A stretch of DNA of 53,312 nucleotides, from the NCBI GenBank assembly GCA_023484105.1, contig JAMDBD010000015.1, positions 1 through 53,312 on the forward strand, given 5' to 3'. The DNA is from Thermoplasmatota archaeon. GTDB taxonomy: Archaea; Thermoplasmatota; Thermoplasmata; Thermoplasmatales; Thermoplasmataceae. Positions 28,093 to 36,086 of this stretch are shown here, piece after piece (position 1 is the stretch's first letter; the number at the start of each line of letters is the position of its first letter). Under the pieces are notes generated by a model that had not been told where the DNA came from, searched no databases, and worked only from the letters and a program-made list of their open reading frames with translations. The position numbers and the translations under genes were made by a program.

Positions 28093-28620
28093 ATGTTTAT
28101 CGTTTTAAATTACACTCAAACTGCACAGTCCTCGGCAGCGCAACTTTCCTCTTATGAATTTCTCGCCATCATCCTATTGTTCTTAATTTTCAGGATAAAG
28201 AGGAACAAATCGGGTCGTACTTTCAGGGTCAGTAGAATTTTCTACCTTCCGGTAATTCTTCTACTTATCAATTTATCATTATTAATAGACATTCCTGTAC
28301 AGTATTATATCTATTTCGCGATGCTTGTTGTAGTCGGTATCCTTCCAGGACTGAGATGGGGTGAACTTTCATCCCTTTACTATCAGAACCAGAAACTGAT
28401 GTACAGGCGTTCTAATGTGATACTTTATCTATGGGCATTATCTTTATTCTCAAGATTATTTATTGAAGTTATTTTGCCTGGGAATCTTTTATATAATATA
28501 ATTGTAGAAGGCATTCTATCCTTTGAAACCGGAATGATTATTGGAGAAAGCCAGAGACTCTATTCCAAATACAGGACACTCACAGAAAGTGGATTGCAAA
28601 ATCAAGTCGATTATAAATGA
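28093..28620 (+). CDS. CcdC/DUF1453-like integral membrane protein, paralogue of 18479
   Basis: This 175-aa protein has about five hydrophobic segments. Like its relative it has a short hydrophilic loop, YYQNQKLMYRRS, before a Trp-containing helix (LYLWALSLFSRLFIE), then ETGMIIGESQRLYSKYR, parallel to TGMIFGEAARIMIRFRHY in the other. The start is ATG at 28093 (an adjacent TTG is possible). A ctttaaga box about 28 nt upstream suggests it has its own promoter after the FtsZ-like gene. Function unknown. Confidence 0.6.
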   Translation: MFIVLNYTQTAQSSAAQLSSYEFLAIILLFLIFRIKRNKSGRTFRVSRIFYLPVILLLINLSLLIDIPVQYYIYFAMLVVVGILPGLRWGELSSLYYQNQKLMYRRSNVILYLWALSLFSRLFIEVILPGNLLYNIIVEGILSFETGMIIGESQRLYSKYRTLTESGLQNQVDYK

Positions 28621-28657
28621 AATCAGATTAATTATATTCGGGAAGGATTTCCCATGC

Positions 28658-29981
28658 GTGTCTCACTACGACGTTATAATAGTTGGTGCTGGAATTATTG
28701 GACTTTCATCTGCTTATTATATAAAGATGCGTGACAGCAGTCTCAGGATTCTAGTGGTTGACAAGCAACCCACCTATGCACAGGGCAATACAGGAAGAAG
28801 CGCCGCTGGATTTAGAGATTTGTTTACTTCAGACATTAATTTTAATCTCTCCCATTCAAGCATAGCTTTTTACAGGCATGTCAATGAGAATGAATTGGAC
28901 ATCGGAATGAAATTTGTGGGATATCTTTTCTTACTCCCTGAGAAAAACGACTTAGACGAATACTGGGCATCTCTTTCTAAAAAGACACCGTTGAGAGAAA
29001 TTCAGGAAAGTGATCTTTCAAAAATCAAAGCACTCAGGCTTATTCCTGATAAAGAAACCGGAGACCTAATATCGGCACCTGCAGTAACTCATGCAGTTAT
29101 AGGCGAAAACTGTGGTATTGTGGAACCAGATCTGATCTGTAAATATTCATGCAGTTATAGGCGAAAACTGTGGTATTGTGGAACCAGATCTGATCTGTAA
29201 ATATTACTACGATCATCTCAGAAGTATGGAAGTGGAATTCATGTTCTCTACAGAGGTAAAAGGACTGAGGCTTGTTCCAGAGAGTCCATTGAATTACCCT
29301 GGAGAGCCATTTCTTTGGCAGAAAAAGACAATAGGAAGCATTTTAACAGATCGTGGGGAACTGACAGCTGAACAGTTTATACTTGCCACTGATGTATGGA
29401 CAGGTGCGCTGACTGATCCTGTTGGTATAGACTCACATGTACGACCGAAGAAAAGGGAAATTTTTCAGGTTTCTGGGGATGTGGCAGAGAACATACTTCA
29501 CACGGAAGGGCTAAACGACTACGGAATACTTCCATTTACAATAATGCCTAAGTCTGGTGTATACATAAGGCCTGCACCGAAGGAGAGATCCCTGTGGATT
29601 GGAGTTGCGGACAATATTGGCAGAAGCTTTTCATTCGAAGAGGATCCGCAGGCAGATGCAGATTTTTATCAGATGAATCTGAGACCAGTGATGGAAGCAT
29701 ATTGGAGGAATTATGATAAGACAAAGGTCACGTCCATGTGGGCTGGACATTACTGCTACAATACCTTGGACAAAGCCCCTTTCATATTCAGATCGATGAA
29801 TACAGTGATAGCGGATGGCACCAGTGGCAGCGGAATTCTTAAGGGTGACTCTATTGGAAGATTTGTAAGTTCCGCATTTTTCTCAGATGATAAGGTTAAG
29901 CTTTATGACGGAACCGTGATGGAAACAGCTGCTCTAGGTGTCGAAGGACGCAATGTTCCTGTTGAAAAAATAATACTATGA
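28658..29981 (+). pseudogene. FAD-dependent DAO-family oxidoreductase, frame broken by a 58-bp tandem duplication
   Basis: Without the extra 58 bp the gene would encode 421 aa, normal for DAO/sarcosine-oxidase-like flavoproteins. HYDVIIVGAGIIGLSSAYY gives the Rossmann motif at the N-terminus. NTGRSAAGFR is the flavin contact region, and ADGTSGSGILKGDSIG near the C-terminus is the second FAD contact. The duplication (29090-29147, repeated at 29148-29205) shifts the frame and introduces a stop at 29200 in the first reading frame. The second part remains open from 29178 (GTG) to 29981. I chose GTG at 28658 as start; an open frame extends to 28541 but overlaps the previous gene. It ends one base before the HNH gene, convergent. 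Confidence 0.8.
29090..29205. repeat. perfect 58-bp tandem duplication
   Basis: Copies 29090-29147 and 29148-29205 are identical over 58 bp. 58 is 3n+1, hence the frameshift. The start and end of the unit share one base or none, so no long micro-homology is visible at the junction. Confidence 0.97.
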
Positions 29982-30788
29982 TCATATGAATATTCCTGAT
30001 TCCGAAAGGAAAACCCTGGCTTGTGTCATCTTTGCACCACTTCTGAATCTCATTGTGCAGTAATCATTTACCGCATAATCCAGTTCAAGGGATGAAGCAA
30101 GATCTGAATACTCCTGCAATGTTAAGTTGTATAAGAGTGCGTCTATTTCTGAATTTTCTGATTCGATAACAGTTCCATATCCGTCCTCGCCATCTATTCG
30201 TTTGAAATCAACAAGTTTTCCACTCGCCGGATCAGAAGTGAGAGGCCATTTTTTCCAGTATGGAAGTGCAACGGTCCGCCTTCCAGAAAAACTTTCCAGC
30301 GGGGGGTTTCTATTGACAGGAATGCCTGAATATCCATTGCCAAAGGTTTTATGATGACAATCCTCGCATAGCGTTATGAGGTTTTCAAAATCACTGGATC
30401 CTCCAGAGGATCTTGGAATTATATGATGAACCTCGACAGACATGTGTACTCGGAATGAATCCTTGTCCATGCTGACCACGTCAGACTTACCACATACCCT
30501 GCAACTGTAGTTGTCCCTTACGAGCACTGCCTGGGAAATCCTTTGCCACGAGTGCTTGTTTTCTGATTTTGATCCTTCAACCCGAAAATCTTTTACGGAT
30601 GCCAAACCACTGATTCTTTCAACCTTTCTCAGATGGGATAGTGGGATTTGCCACGAGTGCTTGTTTTCTGATTTTGATCCTTCAACCCGAAAATCTTTTA
30701 CGGATGCCAAACCACTGATTCTTTCAACCTTTCTCAGATGGGATAGTGGGATTCTGCAGATGTTTTTGAGAGGATCCTCTCTTATCAT
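29982..30788 (-). CDS. HNH endonuclease-domain protein with a 35-residue internal tandem repeat
   Basis: The 268-aa protein has a clear HNH motif: CRVCGKSD, then VEVHHIIPRSSGGSSDFENLITLCEDCHH (about 95-150), with four zinc-ligand cysteines and the catalytic His pair. The N-terminus contains a 35-residue block (IPLSHLRKVERI... to ENKHSWQ) repeated twice in frame. Removing one copy gives 233 aa. The repeat lies before the HNH fold, so the nuclease core is intact. The ATG overlaps the stop of the mevalonate-bisphosphate decarboxylase-like gene (ATGA, 30785-30788), making it the last gene of that operon. Its target is unknown. Confidence 0.85.
   Translation of the reverse strand: MIREDPLKNICRIPLSHLRKVERISGLASVKDFRVEGSKSENKHSWQIPLSHLRKVERISGLASVKDFRVEGSKSENKHSWQRISQAVLVRDNYSCRVCGKSDVVSMDKDSFRVHMSVEVHHIIPRSSGGSSDFENLITLCEDCHHKTFGNGYSGIPVNRNPPLESFSGRRTVALPYWKKWPLTSDPASGKLVDFKRIDGEDGYGTVIESENSEIDALLYNLTLQEYSDLASSLELDYAVNDYCTMRFRSGAKMTQARVFLSESGIFI
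30542..30751. repeat. perfect 105-bp tandem duplication, in frame
   Basis: Copies 30542-30646 and 30647-30751 are identical at all 105 positions; two further bases (tt) match beyond. 105 is 35 codons, so the HNH reading frame is kept. Confidence 0.97.
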
Positions 30789-31879
30789 TTTGAGTCGAAC
30801 AGTTCCATCGATCTCTTAAGCAGTTCATTGTCTTGAGTTGATGAGATTTTCTCTGGAATGGTCGTGCGGATACCATTCCGGCCAGAAAAGTTGGAAAAAT
30901 CATTCAGGATTTTCTCATCCTCTGCAATGATCAGGAGGGATGGCCCAGTGTCCTGCACGAACCATATCGCTTCGTTCTTCTTCCTGAATTCACTGTATTT
31001 TGATACAAGATCTAAACTTCTGCTACTGAAGGAAATGAGGCCGGATGAATATATTAGAGAATGAAGATAAAGGGAATCAATCATACCTCTATTCAACAGC
31101 CTGTTTCTTGAGAACCCATCTTCCAGATCGTTCATAATCCAGTTGTATTTGTTCTGAACCCACGGTTCAAAAAATATTGAATTTGTCGCATTTCCATGAG
31201 CATTTGACGTTGTGATCGAGAGAGAATCTGGATACACATTCATTTTAAGGTCCTTAAGATCAATATTGACAGGAAATGCATAGGAATCCTGAGAATTCAT
31301 AAATGGATAGGTAATCCACATAGAAGCTCCTCCAAAAACAGATCTCGTGCCGGAACCAGAAACAAGCCTTGCGAGAGTTGAAACAAATTCCCTCGACAGA
31401 TCCTTTTCATCAAAAAGACATCGTGCCAGTGCCCATGCTGAAGCTGCGGCGACTGCAGAGGATTCGCTTAACCCTTTCGCCTTTTCGTAGTTTCTCTGAA
31501 GGAACACTGCAAAGTCAAAATGCCTATTCACATTCCAAATTTTTCTGAAGGCATTTAGTGCTATCCTCCCCCTTTCCTCGTATACTGGATTTCTCTCCCC
31601 GTTAAACCATATCCTGTCGTGATCCCTTTCGTTGAGGCGGCAATAAGCCCTGCAGACTGAGGTGTCTATCACAAAAGAGAGTGATGGATTGAAACCAATA
31701 TGAAGATCCACATTCTGATAACCGAGGAATTTATAAAGGGCCTTTGATGGATAAGCCTCTCCGAATCCGACCCTGCCGGATAGATCTGGCTCACCTTCCG
31801 GAGGTCTATAATCAGTCAATATATCTGCTTTGATAAGACCCTTGCGTACCTTTTCACCCAAACTCTTAAATTGCTTCAA
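30785..31879 (-). CDS. mevalonate 3,5-bisphosphate decarboxylase-like (GHMP superfamily)
   Basis: The 364-aa protein is a diphosphomevalonate decarboxylase relative. YPSKALYKF (43-51) stands where the decarboxylases have YWGK. The phosphate loop is KGLSESSAVAAASAWAL (135-151). SGSGTRSVFGGASMW (174-188) carries the conserved Arg179. VQDTGP has the conserved Asp310. In Thermoplasma two such proteins exist: mevalonate 3-kinase (about 320 aa) and mevalonate 3,5-bisphosphate decarboxylase. The longer chain and the neighbouring 5-kinase-like gene favour the decarboxylase, giving isopentenyl phosphate. Mevalonate 3-kinase is the alternative. Confidence 0.7.
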   Translation of the reverse strand: MKQFKSLGEKVRKGLIKADILTDYRPPEGEPDLSGRVGFGEAYPSKALYKFLGYQNVDLHIGFNPSLSFVIDTSVCRAYCRLNERDHDRIWFNGERNPVYEERGRIALNAFRKIWNVNRHFDFAVFLQRNYEKAKGLSESSAVAAASAWALARCLFDEKDLSREFVSTLARLVSGSGTRSVFGGASMWITYPFMNSQDSYAFPVNIDLKDLKMNVYPDSLSITTSNAHGNATNSIFFEPWVQNKYNWIMNDLEDGFSRNRLLNRGMIDSLYLHSLIYSSGLISFSSRSLDLVSKYSEFRKKNEAIWFVQDTGPSLLIIAEDEKILNDFSNFSGRNGIRTTIPEKISSTQDNELLKRSMELFDSK

Positions 31880-31889
31880 AGAAGATTCG

Positions 31890-32483
31890 TTAATCTACCA
31901 TCACCTTTTCCAAAGTGTTATATGCATTCATATAGTTAGTAGTTTCTATTGCATGAAAGCCATGTAATTCTACCAACTTCAGTGAATTATACATTATAAG
32001 TCTGTATTCATAGAGATGTTCGGCCAGTCGTACTCCTGACCCGTTAATATGAGTATAGGATGTTCTGTTGAGAAGCTTTTTTTTGTGTTCTTCTTCATGC
32101 TCGACATAAAGATATGCAAACCTGCACCCGGACATTTGATTCCCCCATAAGTCCGGATTGAAATACAGGGTTTCCAACACTATTTTTTCACCATCACGCT
32201 TTGCCCTATCTATAACCTTTCTTATACCAGTCGACATATATTCGGATTGTCTCAGATATCCTTTTATGATATTTTCCTGTGACTTCTCTCCGAACATTTT
32301 CCAAGCATCATAAACAGACATGGTAATAATTCCATCTGAATCATAAGGTCTCAAGAATTCACGCAGGTAATCACCAGAAAGAACAATATCTGCATGAACC
32401 CTGGCAGCAAGTCTTCCTGCCATACTTGTCTTTCCGACACCAGGAACGCCGCCTATTACATATACAAAAGTCTCAGTTTTCAT
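31890..32483 (-). CDS. mevalonate-3-phosphate 5-kinase-like P-loop kinase
   Basis: The 197-aa protein starts with a P-loop, YVIGGVPGVGKTSMAG (9-24). It continues ADIVLSGDYLREF and later VLETLYFNPD (about 100), a pattern shared with 2-phosphoglycerate-kinase-like proteins. In Thermoplasma acidophilum such a protein is the mevalonate-3-phosphate 5-kinase. Its place directly before a decarboxylase of the same pathway supports that reading. The two enzymes would convert mevalonate 3-phosphate to isopentenyl phosphate for archaeal lipid synthesis. It overlaps the upstream gene by 11 bases and precedes the decarboxylase by 10. Confidence 0.7.
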   Translation of the reverse strand: MKTETFVYVIGGVPGVGKTSMAGRLAARVHADIVLSGDYLREFLRPYDSDGIITMSVYDAWKMFGEKSQENIIKGYLRQSEYMSTGIRKVIDRAKRDGEKIVLETLYFNPDLWGNQMSGCRFAYLYVEHEEEHKKKLLNRTSYTHINGSGVRLAEHLYEYRLIMYNSLKLVELHGFHAIETTNYMNAYNTLEKVMVD

Positions 32484-33063
32484 TCCTGTTCACCCTCTGT
32501 ATATCCCGCGTATCCATAATTTTACTGAATCTGGAGGCAACTTCCAGGGCTGAAAAGTGCGCTCTTTCGCTGGGTGATGAACACAGATCACTTATTATAA
32601 CCGGCAAAAAGCCGGACAGAAACATCGTCGAACAGAACATAAGCACGTCTGTTTCTGTGTAAAAGCCACCTATGTAGACCGGTTCACCCCTTATGCACAG
32701 ACCTGCTGCTTTTTGGAGGAGTCCTTTTGCAGTGTTCTCCCTTCCAACACACTCAAAGCTGCTGCTGTGTTTCGCAAAGGCTTCAACAAAACTTGTAGAT
32801 TCCTGCCTGTGTGGAAGTGCAATCCTTGACTTGATAAAAGCCTGAACATGCGCAGTAACTTGAGGATCATAGTCAATGCCAATGGCAATAAATCGTGTTC
32901 TGCCGCTCAATGAATTGATGTAATCCATAGCGGTTATCATCTCCATTTTGCTGAAGGAGTTTTGAAAATTTTCAATTGCTGGATTGAGAAAGATAATGAT
33001 CCTTTCTTTGCTTTCCAGAAAGCGTAATGCAACGTCCATTTCATCGTATGGCTCTTCACCCAT
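32473..33063 (-). CDS. isochorismatase-fold (cysteine hydrolase-like) protein lacking the usual cysteine
   Basis: From ATG 33063 the protein has 196 aa. It overlaps the ABC ATPase stop by 8 bases, which is a better start than the longer frame to 33114. RIIIFLNPAIENFQNSF replaces the typical vvD.Qn.F opening. GFYTETDVLMFCSTMFLSGFLPVIISDLCSS (near 135-165) matches the family's G..TE.CV...A...G..V.vv.D..sS. At the position of the nucleophilic Cys there is Asp (TETDV), and the acidic first residue of the triad is Asn (FLNPAI). It may be catalytically inactive or have changed chemistry. Its role in a lipid-precursor operon is unclear. Confidence 0.55.
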   Translation of the reverse strand: MGEEPYDEMDVALRFLESKERIIIFLNPAIENFQNSFSKMEMITAMDYINSLSGRTRFIAIGIDYDPQVTAHVQAFIKSRIALPHRQESTSFVEAFAKHSSSFECVGRENTAKGLLQKAAGLCIRGEPVYIGGFYTETDVLMFCSTMFLSGFLPVIISDLCSSPSERAHFSALEVASRFSKIMDTRDIQRVNRNEN

Positions 33064-34091
33064 GTATGGTTCCTCCCTGTGCCTTCGAGTATATCTCTTC
33101 AAGGGTATATTCACTGCTCACAGATTTTATCTTCAGTCCATTACCAATTATTGTACTGAATAGATCGTTAAGGCTGCCGGAGCTGCTATCATTATAGTAT
33201 AACAGGTTTCCCTGAGCCGCTACACCTTTGAACGCAAAATTTCCTAGGTCTCCTTCAACCTCTATAACCATTCTTTTACCCTGACTGGATGGAATGTCGA
33301 CAACTATGGAGCCAAAAGAGAAAATGAGTATCCTGTCAGCAAGTTCGGATGCCTCGCTAATAAGATGTGTGCTCAGGATGACGAGCTTCCTTGAGATCTT
33401 TGAAACCCTTTTAATGGTATTTCGAATAAGTATCATGCCCAGCGGATCGAGACCAAATGTAGGTTCATCCAGAATAAGTATTTCAGGATCACTGATCAAT
33501 GCTGCAGCCAGGGCAAGGCGTTGTTTCATTCCTCTGGAATAGCCACCACTTCTTCTGTCTATGTACCCGGCGATCTCTGTCTGGGCGGCAACTCTCTTTA
33601 TAGCCCCTTCAGGTTCAATCCCTCTGATTCTGGCATTGAATGCCAGTATTTCACGTCCTGTCATATAAGGATGGAACTCAGGCTGTTCAACTATGGCACC
33701 GACGCCGACAGTGGCACCTGTGTGGTCAGTCCAGCAGTCATGTCCATTGATCTCAACGTGACCCTCGCTTGGTCGGATGAGCCCGGTAAGTATCATTGAA
33801 TGCCAGTATTTCACGTCCTGTCATATAAGGATGGAACTCAGGCTGTTCAACTATGGCACCGACGCCGACAGTGGCACCTGTGTGGTCAGACCAGCAGTCA
33901 TGTCCATTGATCTCAACGTGACCCTCGCTTGGTCGGATGAGCCCGGTAAGTATCTTCAGGAATGTTGTCTTTCCAGCTCCATTAGGACCAAGGATAGCAA
34001 CTACACCAGGTTCATCTATTTTCAGGTTTATATTTTTCAGTGCTCTTATGTTTCCAAAGTTCTTTGAAAGATTACTTGCGTGTACCTTCAG
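33056..34091 (-). pseudogene. ABC transporter ATPase, frame broken by a 160-bp tandem duplication
   Basis: Deleting one repeat copy gives a 291-aa ATPase. Its parts are Walker A LGPNGAGKTTFLKIL, Q-loop VEQPEFHPYMTG, signature SGGYSRGMKQRLALAAAL, and Walker B LILDEPTFGLD with the switch His in LSTHL. The family exports or imports with a six-segment permease, which is the adjacent upstream gene. As sequenced, the repeat (33634-33953) interrupts the frame between Walker A and the Q-loop. The downstream frame from 33814 lacks Walker A. The start must be CTG at 34091-34089, because the in-frame TAA of the permease lies directly before it and no ATG, GTG or TTG is available. AGGAGGTG is ideally placed upstream. 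Confidence 0.8.
33634..33953. repeat. 160-bp tandem duplication with one mismatch
   Basis: Copies 33634-33793 and 33794-33953 match at 159 of 160 positions. The difference is t at 33730 versus a at 33890, changing Thr to Ser in the encoded ATPase. 160 is 3n+1, so the frame is lost. Confidence 0.97.
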
Positions 34092-34922
34092 TTACTTCAC
34101 CTCCTTGTCCTGAAATATGAAAAGTCCTGTAAAGTATGCTACGGCCATGTATGAAATCATAACGGCAGCATAAAGCAGCACAGTCCCACTAGAAACAGGA
34201 GACACTGAGGGGAGTGATATCAGGTCGTAGGGATTGAAGTTGAAGAATATCCTGGAAATTATGGTTGACGTATTGCTAAGAAGATAGAAAGGAAATGTCC
34301 GGTAGAGTATCTGAATCACGTAATTTAGTGCAGTAAATATCAGAAAGTATATCAGGAATACTGTGACATAGGCATAAGTCGCCCTGTTGAAAATGCTGCT
34401 GATAAGAAAGGTAAGGGAAAGCATTGCGCCAAGAAAGAGAATGGAAAGCGCTATAGATTGAAGGAAGGTATTCACGTCAACTGTATGAAACACAATAGTA
34501 TAGTTCACCACTGCAAAGGCGTAATAGAAAAGGACAATCATAAGGCCGGCCACCAGTGAAGCCAAATATTTTCCAGTGAAAATTGAAGTTCTGGAAACCG
34601 GGAGGGGAAATACTGAATATGCCGTTTTGTTTTCCAACTCTCCTGATATGGCAGATGAACCGAAGAAAACAGCAGCAAATACCGGTACATAAGAGCCGAC
34701 GAATGTCCATATATATCCTAGAACCATCTCTGGAGATAGTACCGATGCAGGAAAATTCTGAAAAATAGGAAGTCCATGATAGTTCAGGAAATACTTGAGC
34801 GACAAGTAAGTAAGAAGCGACCCTGCAAATGTTACAATAAACAGGAGAAAATAAAAACTCCTCGACCTATAGAAACCTATAAAGTAATAGGAAAATATGT
34901 GTGCTACTTTCAGAACGGACAC
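34092..34922 (-). CDS. ABC-2 type permease
   Basis: The 276-aa protein has six hydrophobic segments, with a long outer loop after the first (LKYFLNYHGLPIFQNFPASVLS...). SSAISGELENKTAYSVFPLPVSRTSIFTGKYLASLV (about 98-133) is the classic cytoplasmic coupling segment of ABC-2 exporters (ISGE...T...L..P.sR......K). It pairs with the ATPase gene, which begins immediately after its TAA. Start GTG at 34922. It is the first gene of the operon that continues to the HNH gene. The substrate is unknown. Confidence 0.85.
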   Translation of the reverse strand: MSVLKVAHIFSYYFIGFYRSRSFYFLLFIVTFAGSLLTYLSLKYFLNYHGLPIFQNFPASVLSPEMVLGYIWTFVGSYVPVFAAVFFGSSAISGELENKTAYSVFPLPVSRTSIFTGKYLASLVAGLMIVLFYYAFAVVNYTIVFHTVDVNTFLQSIALSILFLGAMLSLTFLISSIFNRATYAYVTVFLIYFLIFTALNYVIQILYRTFPFYLLSNTSTIISRIFFNFNPYDLISLPSVSPVSSGTVLLYAAVMISYMAVAYFTGLFIFQDKEVK

Positions 34923-35036
34923 GCCCCTTCCATTGTATTGTTACCACAAATAAAATTATTCACAATTAAGGACTCATGGATTCCAGTGCTATAAATCCGG
35001 TAAATCATATTATAGCAAAATACTGTTATTGTTTTC
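34923..35036. promoter_or_regulatory. divergent promoter of the permease operon and the gene at 35037
   Basis: For the plus gene, tattatag (about 35008-35015) lies 26 nt before its GTG, implying a leaderless start. On the minus strand an A/T-rich ttttattt lies roughly 30 nt before the permease GTG. The 114-bp spacing leaves little room for two independent control regions. Confidence 0.5.
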
Positions 35037-36026
35037 GTGGAACAGAGGGAAAGATTCTCCAGCACTCTCATAGCCATAGCGAATGATGTAAACCCTAGTA
35101 TTTCCTTTATTCCGGATGGCACTATAGATCCAGGGTCCTGCAGCAATATAATCAGGTCTATCATAAACATCGGAGAGGAGATTGGGGTTCCATTCGATAT
35201 TCTTGTTCCAGCCATAAAGGGGAGTAAAAATATCGGGATATCTGTGGAATCATACGACGAGAGAATATTCATCTATCCGATGAAAGAAAGAGAAAACGCA
35301 TTGGGGTTTCTCACAGAATTGTCAGATTCTAAGTATATCTGCCTATTTTCCTCCAAGTTACCCACAGAACCAGATATGGCCGACGTAATTTCACGCTATA
35401 TCAGATCCGGTGAGGTGCGTTTCCTTATCTCTGATGTTTCGGTTATAATGAGATCAGAAATTATCCGTGCTGGAGGATTTCATAACCTCGGCAAATATTC
35501 AATTGTCGACCTTTTCGGAAGACTTTCCGCGGTAAGGGGAGTTATAACATGTACTACCGGTAGAAGATCGCTCAGTTTCTTCAGCCCTATCTCTGGGGAA
35601 TCATTATTCTCCAGTGATATCGGCGCAAGTTCCCCTCCAGGCATTGATGACTACATTAAAATGAAAGTGTCTGCGAATCTTGGTTCGGGAGATCTTATAT
35701 CTCTTGTAAGGAATTCGCAGTTCAGCAGGCGTATAGCTAATTATTTAATGGTGCTTCTTTCAGCGTTTGTGAGAAAAAGTAAAGTAAATTTGCGCATTGG
35801 TAAGGTTGGATATGTAAGATTCATGGAATCTCTTGTGGAGTCAATTATATTTGAGGACTTCAGGGATTTTATGCCTGAGCATGAGATCCTCATGAGGATT
35901 GGTCGCCCTGAGATCGCGTTGCTCAGGAAAAACAGCTCAATGTGGAGAAATCCTATAGACGCAATCAAACGCTTCGTTGTCGTTGATTCCGTGGAGAGGG
36001 ATGAGGCCAATACCAATAAAAGATGA
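35037..36026 (+). CDS. unrecognised soluble protein, weak glycosyltransferase family 2 resemblance
   Basis: This 329-aa protein has no membrane segment. PFDILVPAIKGSKN (near 51), DSKYICLFSSKLPTEPDMADVISRYI (near 95-120) and SEIIRAGGFHNLGKYSIVDLFGRLS (near 138-162) run parallel to GT2 enzymes (opening strand, acceptor-side DxD region, GGF..l...D..l..Rl). The DxD metal motif is not evident, so an inactive or strongly diverged GT-A-like fold is possible. The GTG start is supported by a TATA box 26 nt upstream. A GAF gene follows on the same strand. Confidence 0.4.
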   Translation: MEQRERFSSTLIAIANDVNPSISFIPDGTIDPGSCSNIIRSIINIGEEIGVPFDILVPAIKGSKNIGISVESYDERIFIYPMKERENALGFLTELSDSKYICLFSSKLPTEPDMADVISRYIRSGEVRFLISDVSVIMRSEIIRAGGFHNLGKYSIVDLFGRLSAVRGVITCTTGRRSLSFFSPISGESLFSSDIGASSPPGIDDYIKMKVSANLGSGDLISLVRNSQFSRRIANYLMVLLSAFVRKSKVNLRIGKVGYVRFMESLVESIIFEDFRDFMPEHEILMRIGRPEIALLRKNSSMWRNPIDAIKRFVVVDSVERDEANTNKR

Positions 36027-36086
36027 TTGCAATCTGTTCAATATACGGCAGGAAAAAGATTATTATTCAAAAGGAATAAGCAGGCG

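Noticed and set aside
30127-31064. Long plus-strand frames opposite the HNH and decarboxylase genes
   Set aside because: They mirror the repeated DNA and the opposite genes; no independent motif or start signal.
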